This document shows positions 1 to 7,191 of a DNA stretch of 20,764 nucleotides, piece by piece. The notes under the pieces are model-generated. The model did not search any database. It was not told where the DNA came from and was given only the letters and a program-made list of their open reading frames with translations. Made by a program: the position numbers and the translations under genes. Origin of the DNA: Promethearchaeota archaeon (GTDB lineage: Archaea; Asgardarchaeota; Lokiarchaeia; Sigynarchaeales; SOKP01); contig SDNN01000032.1 of assembly GCA_004524425.1 (NCBI GenBank), forward strand, positions 1 through 20,764, in the 5' to 3' direction. Within the stretch, counting starts at the first letter, position 1. Each line of letters begins with the position of its first letter.

Positions 1-1580
1 GCATTTTGTATTAAAAATCCCTTTTTAACTAACTTAGCAATAAAAAGCGTTAGCTGTTGATCCTCAGGAAGATTTTCTTCACCTATTAACTGAGTTATGT
101 TTTTTAATTCATTTTCTTTCGATAAAATATCATTGAATTGATTTCTACATTCAAACCAATCAATATCGACATCCAGCCAATCAATGTCTCGTTCGTACCA
201 CCAATCCGAAACATACTCTGGATAATTTGAATAGGAATCCAGCCAATTTATAGCGGGATAATGCTTTGAGTAAGCAAGATTGGCATCCAAAGCCCAAAAT
301 GCTTGAACGAATCGTTTGGTGGCGGCAGTTACAGGTTCGCTAAAATCACCAGCAGGAGGAGAAACTGAACCAATGATGCTTAAGGAGCCAAATCTATCCT
401 TTTCAAGAGTCTCATTTCCTATAGTAGTGACTTTTCCGGCTCTTTCATAAAAACTGGATAATCTGGAAGGTAAGTATGCGGGATATCCTTCTTCAGCAGG
501 CATTTCTTCCAATAAACCAGAGATTTCTCTTAACGATTCTGCCCATCTCGAAGTACTATCTGCCAATAATGCCACGTCATATCCCATATCCCTATAATAT
601 TCTGCGATTGTCACTCCTGAAAAGATACTGGCCTCACGTGCAGATACAGGCATGTTTGAAGTGTTAGCAATTAATACGATGCGCTCCAATAAAGGACGCC
701 CACTTTTAGGATCGGTGATTTTAGCAAATTCCTTCAAGACATCTGCAATTTCATTCCCTCTTTCACCGCATCCAACAAATATGATTATGTCCGCATCACA
801 CCACTTGGCCAAGCTCTGCTGAATGACCGTTTTTCCGGTTCCAAACCCTCCAGGGACGGCAACAGTGCCTCCTTTTGCTATTGGAAATAACAAATCAATT
901 ACCCGAATGCCTGTAATTAATGGTTCGTCAGGATTAGATCTTTTTTTAAATGGTCTGTTTTGAGTTATTGGCCATTTTTGTAGCATTTGAAAGTTTTTTT
1001 CCTTTCCATCAATTTCTAACTTGTAAATGTCATCAACAATCGTGTAATCTCCTTCTTTTGCGAGAGATGTGATTTTCCCTCCATGATTTGGAGGAACCAT
1101 TATTTTGTGTTCGATTAATGGAGTTTCTTGAACCACCCCAATTATGTCTCCTTGTGAGACCACATCATTCTCGTTTTTCCTCGGCACAAAATGCCATTTT
1201 TTCGTTCTAGATAAAGATGACAATTCAAATCCTCTTTCTAAAAAGCCTGCTCCCTTGGATTGGTTAAATGCTAATTCTAGCGGTCTCTGGATCCCATCAA
1301 ATATGTTTTCTAAAAGTCCTGGAGCTAATTCCATAGATAATGGTTCTTTTAAATTTATAATTGGTTCATGCAATTTTAGATTAGTTGTATTTTCAAAGCA
1401 TTGAACTACGATGTGATCTGAATAGATCTGTATGACCTCACCCAATATGTTGTGTTTTTCTATTTTAATCATGTCATGAAGTCGGATGTTATATTCCAGA
1501 CCTCTAACTTCTATTAAAGAACCATAGATTGCTGATATATATCCGTACTCAGACTTTTCTTTTTGTTTAGATACTGTCAT
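1..1580 (-). CDS. atpA: A-type ATP synthase catalytic subunit A (partial, C-terminal end off the window)
   Basis: This is the nucleotide-hydrolysing/synthesising subunit of the A1 head of the archaeal ATP synthase. About 526 residues from the N terminus are present; family members are near 580-600, so only the C-terminal part is missing. The frame reads through from an ATG at 1580. Visible landmarks are the P-loop GGFGTGKT (about residues 244-251), GCGERGNE with the catalytic Glu region (271-277), and LLADSTSRWAE (338-348). The non-homologous insert typical of A subunits lies between the beta-barrel and the P-loop. The P-loop has Gly where archaeal A subunits usually have Pro (GPFGSGKT). The start overlaps the last 14 nt of the E gene, which implies translational coupling. 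No intein interrupts the P-loop. Identification is firm. Confidence 0.97.
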   Translation of the reverse strand, partial: MTVSKQKEKSEYGYISAIYGSLIEVRGLEYNIRLHDMIKIEKHNILGEVIQIYSDHIVVQCFENTTNLKLHEPIINLKEPLSMELAPGLLENIFDGIQRPLELAFNQSKGAGFLERGFELSSLSRTKKWHFVPRKNENDVVSQGDIIGVVQETPLIEHKIMVPPNHGGKITSLAKEGDYTIVDDIYKLEIDGKEKNFQMLQKWPITQNRPFKKRSNPDEPLITGIRVIDLLFPIAKGGTVAVPGGFGTGKTVIQQSLAKWCDADIIIFVGCGERGNEIADVLKEFAKITDPKSGRPLLERIVLIANTSNMPVSAREASIFSGVTIAEYYRDMGYDVALLADSTSRWAESLREISGLLEEMPAEEGYPAYLPSRLSSFYERAGKVTTIGNETLEKDRFGSLSIIGSVSPPAGDFSEPVTAATKRFVQAFWALDANLAYSKHYPAINWLDSYSNYPEYVSDWWYERDIDWLDVDIDWFECRNQFNDILSKENELKNITQLIGEENLPEDQQLTLFIAKLVKKGFLIQN

Positions 1581-2304
1581 ATTCTTTTAAATAATCATCT
1601 TTTTCCATTTTTTTATGCTGAATGAATCGTTCCAAATCATCTTGAATAATCTTAATCTCTTCTTCTTCAGTGATTTTCGATAATTCTTCTTGTATGAGTG
1701 TCTCATTTTTATCAATTATAGTTTCTATAGTATAATCATAGAATATATCGGTATCTTGCTGAAATAATTTGAATCCTCCAATGAAATCCTGTTCAGCTTT
1801 CTTAATTACTATTTCATTCTTAAACTGACTGCTAAGTACATCTAAATTCTTGATGAAATAATCATAATCTCTGGAATTCATTATTATGCTAATTGAAGAT
1901 TTGTCGTTTCTATGAATTTTGATTTTATTTATTACCTCAATTAAAAATAGAGTATATGGTTTTGATTTATCTTTCACATAAGATTCGTCTATTGAATCTT
2001 TTATATCTTCAAGTAGCTCATTCTTGATTTGATTTACTAATTTAATTTTCAAATTTAAGACTTTTTCCTTTAATTCTAGTAGAGTTGAAGAAAATGAATC
2101 ATTTAGAAATTGATTGTAGGTATCGCTAAAATGTTTTCTGGTTTTAATCGAACTTTCATTAATTCTTTCTGAATACTTTTTCCTTAACTCTGCTTTTTGA
2201 AATAGGTTTTTTTGATTGATCTCTTTTATTTGTTCTTGAGCTTTATTAATTAAATATAACCCTAAATTACCAAATCTTTCCTTTAAATTTTTACCTTCTG
2301 ATAT
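1567..2304 (-). CDS. atpE: A-type ATP synthase peripheral stalk subunit E, apparent ATA start
   Basis: The C-terminal half matches the V/A-ATPase E subunit: a globular domain ending in IGGFKLFQ...DYTIETIIDKNETLIQEEL, the usual GG / dominant acidic-strand pattern. A TTG-initiated reading at 2052 would give only 161 residues and lose the N-terminal helix that pairs with subunit H. The same frame is open upstream to 2355 with no ATG, GTG or TTG. It encodes a charged helix rich in Lys, Gln and Glu, as expected for E. The best start is ATA at 2304 (reading MSEGKNLKERFGN), 8 nt after AGGAAGG, giving 245 residues. The alternatives are a mutated or misread ATG, or a start further upstream. The gene lies between F and A; its end overlaps A. 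The function is clear but the start is inferred. Confidence 0.85.
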   Translation of the reverse strand: MSEGKNLKERFGNLGLYLINKAQEQIKEINQKNLFQKAELRKKYSERINESSIKTRKHFSDTYNQFLNDSFSSTLLELKEKVLNLKIKLVNQIKNELLEDIKDSIDESYVKDKSKPYTLFLIEVINKIKIHRNDKSSISIIMNSRDYDYFIKNLDVLSSQFKNEIVIKKAEQDFIGGFKLFQQDTDIFYDYTIETIIDKNETLIQEELSKITEEEEIKIIQDDLERFIQHKKMEKDDYLKEYDSI

Positions 2305-2312
2305 TTTAAAAA

Positions 2313-2319
2313 CCTTCCT
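2313..2319 (-). promoter_or_regulatory. Shine-Dalgarno sequence that fixes the E subunit start
   Basis: AGGAAGG on the minus strand sits directly at the F stop codon and 8 nt before the ATA at 2304. It is the strongest ribosome-binding sequence in this operon. It has no ATG, GTG or TTG behind it in any useful frame, so it supports initiation at ATA for subunit E. Confidence 0.6.
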
Positions 2320-2638
2320 ACATGATAATTTTTTTAATAGATGCCCGAATTTTATTCAAAATGGCGTCTTCTTTTTGTATGTTCATCTTAAATATATCTG
2401 GTAAAATATATACAAATGGGATTCTCTTATTCAGCTTAAAATCGACAATGAAGTCTATTATCTCATCTGGTAAATCTAAAGCGATAATAATCATTCCAAT
2501 TGAATCATCTTTAGTTAATTCTTCGAATTTTTTCATGAATTGATCGGAATTTTCGATAATTGTTCCATCTATACCCAAGAGTCCCAATAAAAGGACAATT
2601 TCATCATATCCAATTACGTGAATTTTCTTTTCAGACAT
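2318..2638 (-). CDS. atpF: A-type ATP synthase central stalk subunit F
   Basis: The product is a 106-residue protein of the usual F-subunit size. It has the Rossmann-like pattern of the family: an N-terminal strand IHVIGYDEIVLLLGLLGID, an acidic central helix, and the strand IGMIIIALDLPDEI followed by a C-terminal basic helix. F sits on the central rotor with D and modulates ATP hydrolysis. Its ATG shares one base with the TAA of the upstream H gene (TAATG), so H and F are translationally coupled. Its stop abuts the ribosome-binding site of E. Identification rests on size, fold pattern and operon position. Confidence 0.88.
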   Translation of the reverse strand: MSEKKIHVIGYDEIVLLLGLLGIDGTIIENSDQFMKKFEELTKDDSIGMIIIALDLPDEIIDFIVDFKLNKRIPFVYILPDIFKMNIQKEDAILNKIRASIKKIIM

Positions 2639-2949
2639 TAAAAATCAAGACCTAATTTTTCTATTATTGATTTTTTGACTTTATTTTTTTTTTTTTTAAA
2701 ATTCTCTTCAATATCCTTAAGAGCATTTTCTAATTTCTTATTGCATTCATCAATCTTCTCATTAACCTCTTCTGAAGTTTTTTTAAGGGCAAAATTAACA
2801 ATATCTTGCTTTTTTGAGAGTAAGGACTCTATTTCATCTTCCTTATCCCTTCTGAGTGATTTAATCTCGTCTAGACTCTTTCTTTTTGCCTCTTCAATTA
2901 GATCTTGATACACATTCTCAACATCTTGTACCCATTTAAATATATCCAT
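2638..2949 (-). CDS. ahaH: A-type ATP synthase peripheral stalk subunit H (G-like)
   Basis: The product has 103 residues, almost all in one long charged helix (Glu, Lys, Asp, with few hydrophobics at heptad spacing). This is typical of subunit H/G, which forms a right-handed coiled coil with the E subunit N terminus in the peripheral stalk. The N terminus, MDIFKWVQDVENVYQDLIEEA, resembles archaeal AhaH. A run of 14 A residues in the coding strand (2684-2697) encodes the KKKK near residue 87. The gene is 36 nt downstream of C and overlaps F by one base. Low sequence complexity limits certainty, but size and position agree. Confidence 0.8.
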   Translation of the reverse strand: MDIFKWVQDVENVYQDLIEEAKRKSLDEIKSLRRDKEDEIESLLSKKQDIVNFALKKTSEEVNEKIDECNKKLENALKDIEENFKKKKNKVKKSIIEKLGLDF

Positions 2950-2985
2950 CGTTAAAAGGTAATTTTCTTTTTTTTTTATTTAATA

Positions 2986-3981
2986 TTATTTTTGAAAACG
3001 TTCTAATAGTTTATATTTTTCATGTATGATTTTGACCGTATTAGGCATTATATCAAAACGAATTTCCTTTTCTTTTTTGATTAATATTTCGAATATTTGT
3101 AGTATCGTAGAATAATCTATATCATCCAATTTTGTCTTGAACTTTGAAAAAAAATACTCTATATAGAGGCCTTCATATGACCAACGCAAATGTTCTTCCT
3201 TTATATCGATTTTTTCATAAAAATTTTTGAGTTCTTCTATTCCTTTAAAATATTCCCTGACTTTTGTGATAAACTCATCAATATTTTCTAAATTTAAGAG
3301 ATCTTCAATTACATTTTTTGTTAAAAATAAATTATGTTGGACTAAAAACTGAGACAAGAGTGTTTTATCAATTTTATTAATGATTCCCCTGTATATCAAA
3401 TTTAGATTGTATATTTCGGTTATTATTTTAATAAAAAGAGAAATCATCTTTTTTTCCTTTCTATTAAGGAATTCTTCTCTTTTTCTTAGGTTTCTATAAT
3501 ATAATTGATCTAAAAACGCTTCTAAAACAAAAATTTCATTGTTGTTTTTGAAATAAAGAATGCCTTCTCTAATTGCTTCATAATACTTGGTTCCCCGCAT
3601 GTATACCCGAACCTCATCTAAAGATGTAATCTCTAATAAACCCTTTATAAAATCACTGTTTTCCAAATATTCCTCAACTAAAAAATTAACATTTTCAGAT
3701 TTTTGTTCCCTGCTCATGCCAATGATCATGCCCAGAATGATTTGTTTTATGTTCATGATCTCATACTGCAAAAGATAATCCTTCAAGAAGTCTCTCATAT
3801 TTTGGGGAGAATAAGTAAGAATTCTGCCGATAATCTTGACAAACACCCTCATCAATTCTTTCTCTATTTCTTCAATGGTATACTGCTCAATGTCTAAATC
3901 AGGATAATAAGGTTTAATAAATTCGACAAAATCTTCAATTTTTTCTATTTCTCTTAATTTTTGTAAACTATCAGCATCCAT
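2986..3981 (-). CDS. atpC: A-type ATP synthase subunit C (central stalk socket, V-type d homologue)
   Basis: The product has about 331 residues and is all-helical with no membrane segments. It fits the funnel-shaped C/d subunit that sits on the K ring and couples it to the D/F axle. Family-like patterns include LLQYEIMNIKQIILGMIIG (about 95-115; the 'YDI.NLK..LRG' element), the repeat of the three-lobed helical fold, and the C-terminal LEILIKKEKEIRF region. The frame also has a TTG at 3987, but the ATG at 3981 (MDADSLQK) is the more natural start; neither has a clear ribosome-binding site. The gene follows K after a 145-nt gap containing a hairpin and precedes H. Confidence 0.85.
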   Translation of the reverse strand: MDADSLQKLREIEKIEDFVEFIKPYYPDLDIEQYTIEEIEKELMRVFVKIIGRILTYSPQNMRDFLKDYLLQYEIMNIKQIILGMIIGMSREQKSENVNFLVEEYLENSDFIKGLLEITSLDEVRVYMRGTKYYEAIREGILYFKNNNEIFVLEAFLDQLYYRNLRKREEFLNRKEKKMISLFIKIITEIYNLNLIYRGIINKIDKTLLSQFLVQHNLFLTKNVIEDLLNLENIDEFITKVREYFKGIEELKNFYEKIDIKEEHLRWSYEGLYIEYFFSKFKTKLDDIDYSTILQIFEILIKKEKEIRFDIMPNTVKIIHEKYKLLERFQK

Positions 3982-4096
3982 TATCAACTGTTTTAAAAAA
4001 CCAATTTTTATGTAAGTATACGTGTAGGTAGGAACGACAACACTCGTTTATGATTCACCATAGAAGGAATTATTTTTATTCAATTTATTTTCTTCA

Positions 4097-4129
4097 TAAG
4101 AGATTAGAGGAGACAAGCTGGATCTCTTA
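4097..4129 (-). repeat. Inverted repeat (hairpin) at the 3' end of the K gene
   Basis: TAAGAGAT (4097-4104) and ATCTCTTA (4122-4129) are perfect 8-base complementary arms with a 17-base loop, extendable by one G-T pair. On the transcript the 5' arm includes the K stop codon. No U-tract follows, so it looks more like an mRNA-stabilising or partial-termination stem between K and C than a simple terminator. Such a structure would suit the much higher demand for the ring subunit, which is an inference. Confidence 0.45.
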
Positions 4130-4480
4130 CGGAATTCGCGTCCAAAGCAAAATTCCAATAATTAAGCCGTAAACAGCGAGCGCCTCTGCTAGTGCCACGA
4201 TGACAAACGCCTTACCAAACGTTCCTTCTCTTTCTGAAAGAGCAGAAATTGCTGCCGTCCCAACGGTCTTAATTGCCCAAGATGCAGCAAATACTCCCGC
4301 ACTAACTGATATCGCCGCTGAAAGCGCCAATACTACGGAAGTCATTGAATCAAATTCCCCTGCACCAGCTCCTTGTGCTCTTCCTAGTGTTATTATTCCA
4401 TTTATGCTTGAAAACATGATAACTATTAGGAGTAGCTGGTATATCGCTATTAACGTCCAAAATTTCTTTTTAGAGTTCAT
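4127..4480 (-). CDS. atpK: A-type ATP synthase membrane rotor subunit K (proteolipid, c-type)
   Basis: The product is a 117-residue membrane protein. Residues 8-30 form a hydrophobic N-terminal segment (possible signal or extra helix), followed by a Gly/Ala-rich region (GRAQGAGAG), helix one (about 47-72) and helix two (about 88-113). This is the single hairpin of a c-type subunit. The ion-carrying carboxylate is Glu99 in VALAEALAVYGL. The Gln and the E-T/S ligands seen in many sodium-binding rings are not evident, so proton use is more likely (inference). Multiple copies form the rotor ring. It is the first ATPase gene of the operon here; subunit I, its stator partner, is not adjacent. Confidence 0.92.
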   Translation of the reverse strand: MNSKKKFWTLIAIYQLLLIVIMFSSINGIITLGRAQGAGAGEFDSMTSVVLALSAAISVSAGVFAASWAIKTVGTAAISALSEREGTFGKAFVIVALAEALAVYGLIIGILLWTRIP

Positions 4481-4559
4481 TTACATCACTAAACGAATAA
4501 ATTTTTAACTTGATAACTATTTAGTTGAGAATAAATCATGGTTGCGTAAAAATCTTATT

Positions 4560-4600
4560 AAAAAGTTTTATAATCGTAAATATATCTTATATAGCTAATA
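4560..4600 (-). promoter_or_regulatory. Candidate promoter region of the ATPase operon
   Basis: Two TATA-like stretches on the minus strand (TATATAAG within 4580-4595, and ATTATAAAAC within 4565-4575) lie 85-115 nt upstream of the K start, in the 214-nt gap after the PhoU-like gene. A third weak AT element sits about 25 nt from the start, which would suit a leaderless transcript. No experiment distinguishes them, so the assignment is weak. Confidence 0.3.
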
Positions 4601-4642
4601 TAATTAATAATGAGAAGTGAATAAGCCAACGCTAAGTTAATT

Positions 4643-4658
4643 GTAAATTGCGATTTAC
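4643..4658. repeat. Short hairpin downstream of the PhoU-like gene
   Basis: GTAAAT, a TGCG loop and ATTTAC form a perfect six-pair hairpin 37 nt past the end of the PhoU-like gene and before the ATPase promoter region. It could help end the PhoU-like transcript or be an operator; no T-tract follows on the minus strand. Confidence 0.3.
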
Positions 4659-4694
4659 CTGATAAATGTTAAAAGTTCAAAAAAGATAGAATGA

Positions 4695-5321
4695 TTATTG
4701 ATAAAGCAAAATTCTTATTTCATCAGCAATATCGTGAATCCTATCGGCCAATTCTTCCAATATTATGATTGAATCTCTAATCCGTAATAGTTTTCTAATT
4801 TCTAAATCCTTATTTTCATAGAGATAATTGAGAAATTCGTGAAAGATTATGTCGATTTCATTTTCAAGTTCATGGACTTGGGTGGTATTTTCAAACACTC
4901 CATCAGGATTGTCTCTTAAATTCTTAATGGTAGTTTTCAAGACATCTGCCATTTCCATGATTTTATTAAGCAATTTTTCATATCTTTTTTTAATTTCTTG
5001 GTTGATCTTGCTATCTAAATAATTTAAAATGTCCACGAATTCAAGAGCAGAATTTATCACGTTATCCATCTTCAAGATTAAGCCTATGTATCCCCCTAAA
5101 CCTTGAGTACCAGCCTCAGCAAATTTTTTTATCAGTTTAATCTTGATAGAATCAGCATCTTCCTCTAATAATTGCATTTTAGCTTGTTTTTTATGGAGAT
5201 TCTTTTGTTTTGACGCCTCTGCCCATCCAGCATAAAAGACAGACATGTCACTTAAGACATCATAGATGATTCTTGAATGTTCGTGAAGCATGGTGATTAT
5301 TTCTTCTTTAATTTTGTTCAT
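4695..5321 (-). CDS. PhoU-like protein of the DUF47 / PhoU_div family
   Basis: The product is a 208-residue, all-helical, cytoplasmic protein. It shows the family pattern of paired acidic helices: LLEEDADSIKIKLIKKF (about 51-67) in the first half, and VHELENEIDIIFHEFLNYLYE with IRDSIIILEELADRIHDIADEIRILL in the second. Length matches DUF47 members (about 200-220), which are distant PhoU relatives usually encoded beside PiT phosphate transporters. No PiT gene is in the window; the divergent neighbour is instead a VIT-like membrane protein. The gene could be part of a metal or phosphate homeostasis pair with that neighbour, which is only suggested by position. The start is the single ATG at 5321. 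Confidence 0.8.
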   Translation of the reverse strand: MNKIKEEIITMLHEHSRIIYDVLSDMSVFYAGWAEASKQKNLHKKQAKMQLLEEDADSIKIKLIKKFAEAGTQGLGGYIGLILKMDNVINSALEFVDILNYLDSKINQEIKKRYEKLLNKIMEMADVLKTTIKNLRDNPDGVFENTTQVHELENEIDIIFHEFLNYLYENKDLEIRKLLRIRDSIIILEELADRIHDIADEIRILLYQ

Positions 5322-5361
5322 TAAAATCAGTTAAAATTTTTAATTACTATTTATGTTATTA

Positions 5362-5373
5362 TATAGTACTATA
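5362..5373. promoter_or_regulatory. TATAGTACTATA palindrome in a divergent promoter region
   Basis: A perfect 12-base palindrome lies in the 125-nt gap between the divergent PhoU-like gene (start 5321) and the VIT-like gene (start 5447). It is embedded in TTATATAG...CTATAAAT and lies about 40 nt from one start and 75 nt from the other. It may be a TATA element usable in both directions or an operator. Confidence 0.35.
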
Positions 5374-5446
5374 AATAAAAATAATATTTTTAAATGTAAT
5401 TCCAATTATAAATTAAAATAATAATTATCTCACAGATAGTTATTCC

Positions 5447-6207
5447 ATGATAAAAAAGTTAAAATTATACAATGAAATGACTGGTTGGGCCAAAATAGCT
5501 AGAAGATATTTTGTAAATAACTTCTATGACGGAAACTTGATGTAATTTCCACATCAGCCGGAATGTTGACTATTTTGGGCATATTGCTTGGATTTTTTAT
5601 AATCTTAATAAACCAACCAAATCAACCAATCTTATCATCATATGTCATCTTAACAGGTTTGGGTACTTCCATTTCTATGCTTATTTCTGGAGTGTCCGGA
5701 TCATACCTCTCTGAAAAAGCAGAGCAAAAAAAGTATAAAAAGGAGTTGGATAAAGCAATGGCCATGCTCTATTCTGAAACAGATATCGGGGAGGAGATTA
5801 ACAACTCAAAAATTGATGATGAGGAGATTCAAAAAGCTATGGTCATCCCAATAAAGAACAACAGTGACAAAAAAAAGAGAGTGCTCATTTTCAAAAGTAG
5901 GGATGAGAGTAGGAAAATTAGAACCATTCATGAAAAAGCTGAAAGATTCACGGGAATCGTGGTGTCAATTATCAACGGAATAAGTCCATTTTGTGGAGGA
6001 GTGGTGGCCATATTACCGTTTTTCTTTGTAACACAAGCAGGATTAAATGTTTTCATTTCCTCTTTTATCATAATTTTTATATGCATAATTTTTCTAGGGA
6101 TGTTTTTGGGAATAATATCTAAAGAATCAATTCTGAAAAACGTGCTACAAATGCTTGCAGCCTTCATTTTGACAATAATAATTACGATCTTTCTCTTAAG
6201 AATTTAA
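5447..6207 (+). CDS. VIT/CCC1-like membrane protein, interrupted by an apparent frameshift
   Basis: The intact part (ATG 5563, 214 residues) has about five membrane segments: residues 2-16, 27-46, 131-155, 160-183 and 192-212. The sequence GVSGSYLSEKAEQKKYKKELDKAM follows segment two, as in the VIT1/CCC1 family of iron/manganese transporters (archaeal TIGR00267-like branch). Upstream, another frame from ATG 5447 reads MIKKLKLYNEMTGWAKIARR and on to YFVNNFYDG, the N-terminal signature expected of this family, and stops at 5543-5545. The downstream frame is open from 5530 and continues ...LDVISTSAG into MLTILG. The two join by a one-base shift at the GGAAAC around 5531-5536. This is either a sequencing/assembly error or a recent disabling mutation. 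The substrate is inferred from the family only. Confidence 0.65.
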
Positions 6208-6288
6208 GTCAGTAGTTCTATTACATCATCAAAAAATTTATTTTATGGATTTCATTTTTCCATTTATCAAGACTTTTGAGGAACTAAC

Positions 6289-7062
6289 GTGATAACTGTC
6301 GGCATCGATATTGGATCATTGGCTACGAAAATTGTACTCTTAGATAATAGTAATTTAATTGATTTTCGGATTGAACGATCCACCTATGATTTTAAAAGAA
6401 TTGGACATCAATTATTTGATGATCTTTTAGAAAAAAATAATCTGAAAAGATCAAATATTTATGTAATGTCCACGGGATATGGAAGAAATACAATAGACAT
6501 TGCAGATGACAAGGTCACTGAAATCACAGCACATGCTAAAGGAGTTCAATATTTCTTTCCAGAAGCTCATTCTGTAATCGATATCGGCGGACAAGACAGT
6601 AAAGCAATATTGATTTCTAAAAAGACGGGGAATGTAATCGACTTTCAGATGAACGACAAGTGTGCTGCGGGAACCGGCAGATTTTTAGAAGTCATGGCCC
6701 ATGCTCTTGATGTTGAATTAAAAAATTTTGGGGAATTAGCCTTAGAATCTAACAAGCCAGCTGCCATTAGTTCTACCTGTACCGTATTTGCTGAAAGCGA
6801 AGTAATTTCACTCTTTGCCAGGGGAATTTCAAAGGAAGATATTGCAAGCGGAATTCATAAATCAATAGCCAGAAGAGTAGCAGGCATGGCAAAACGCATT
6901 GGAGTTGCACCATTGCTCGTCTTTTGTGGAGGAGTAGCAAAAAACATAGCGGTTAAAAAATATTTAGAGAAGGAATTGGGTTATGAAATTTATATTCCAG
7001 AATATCCCCAGCTAACAGGAGCAATTGGCGCGGCCTTGATTGCTCAGAAAGATAAGAATTAG
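6289..7062 (+). CDS. hgdC: ATP-dependent activator (component A) of a 2-hydroxyacyl-CoA dehydratase / benzoyl-CoA reductase
   Basis: The product is a 257-residue ASKHA-fold ATPase, normal for HgdC/FldI/BcrA-type activators. It shows the phosphate-1 motif GIDIGSLATK (5-14), phosphate-2 motif DIGGQDSK (98-105) and the adenosine motif FCGGVAKN (212-219). Cys125 in NDKCAAGTG and Cys164 in STCTVFAE are the two cysteines that, one pair from each monomer, hold the single [4Fe-4S] cluster at the dimer interface. It pumps one electron, driven by ATP, into the dehydratase/reductase component, starting a ketyl-radical reaction. The start is GTG, forced by an in-frame TGA 12 nt upstream, and is preceded by GAGGAA. 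The likely partner is the gene 130 nt downstream. Confidence 0.93.
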   Translation: MITVGIDIGSLATKIVLLDNSNLIDFRIERSTYDFKRIGHQLFDDLLEKNNLKRSNIYVMSTGYGRNTIDIADDKVTEITAHAKGVQYFFPEAHSVIDIGGQDSKAILISKKTGNVIDFQMNDKCAAGTGRFLEVMAHALDVELKNFGELALESNKPAAISSTCTVFAESEVISLFARGISKEDIASGIHKSIARRVAGMAKRIGVAPLLVFCGGVAKNIAVKKYLEKELGYEIYIPEYPQLTGAIGAALIAQKDKN

Positions 7063-7191
7063 ACCAATCATTCTTCTTTTCTTAATTGCTTGTAGATATA
7101 GCTTTAAAAAATTTTTAAACCACAATAATACCCTACATACGCATTTTATTTTCATAAATTTTAATAAAAATACCTTCCTTTAAATTAAAAA

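Noticed and set aside
1144..1404. Plus-strand open frame of 86 codons
   Set aside because: It lies antisense inside the well-supported ATPase A gene and shows no family features.
1567..2052. Subunit E read from the TTG at 2052 (161 residues)
   Set aside because: It drops the N-terminal stalk helix although the frame is open upstream; the longer reading from ATA at 2304 explains the sequence and the ribosome-binding site better.
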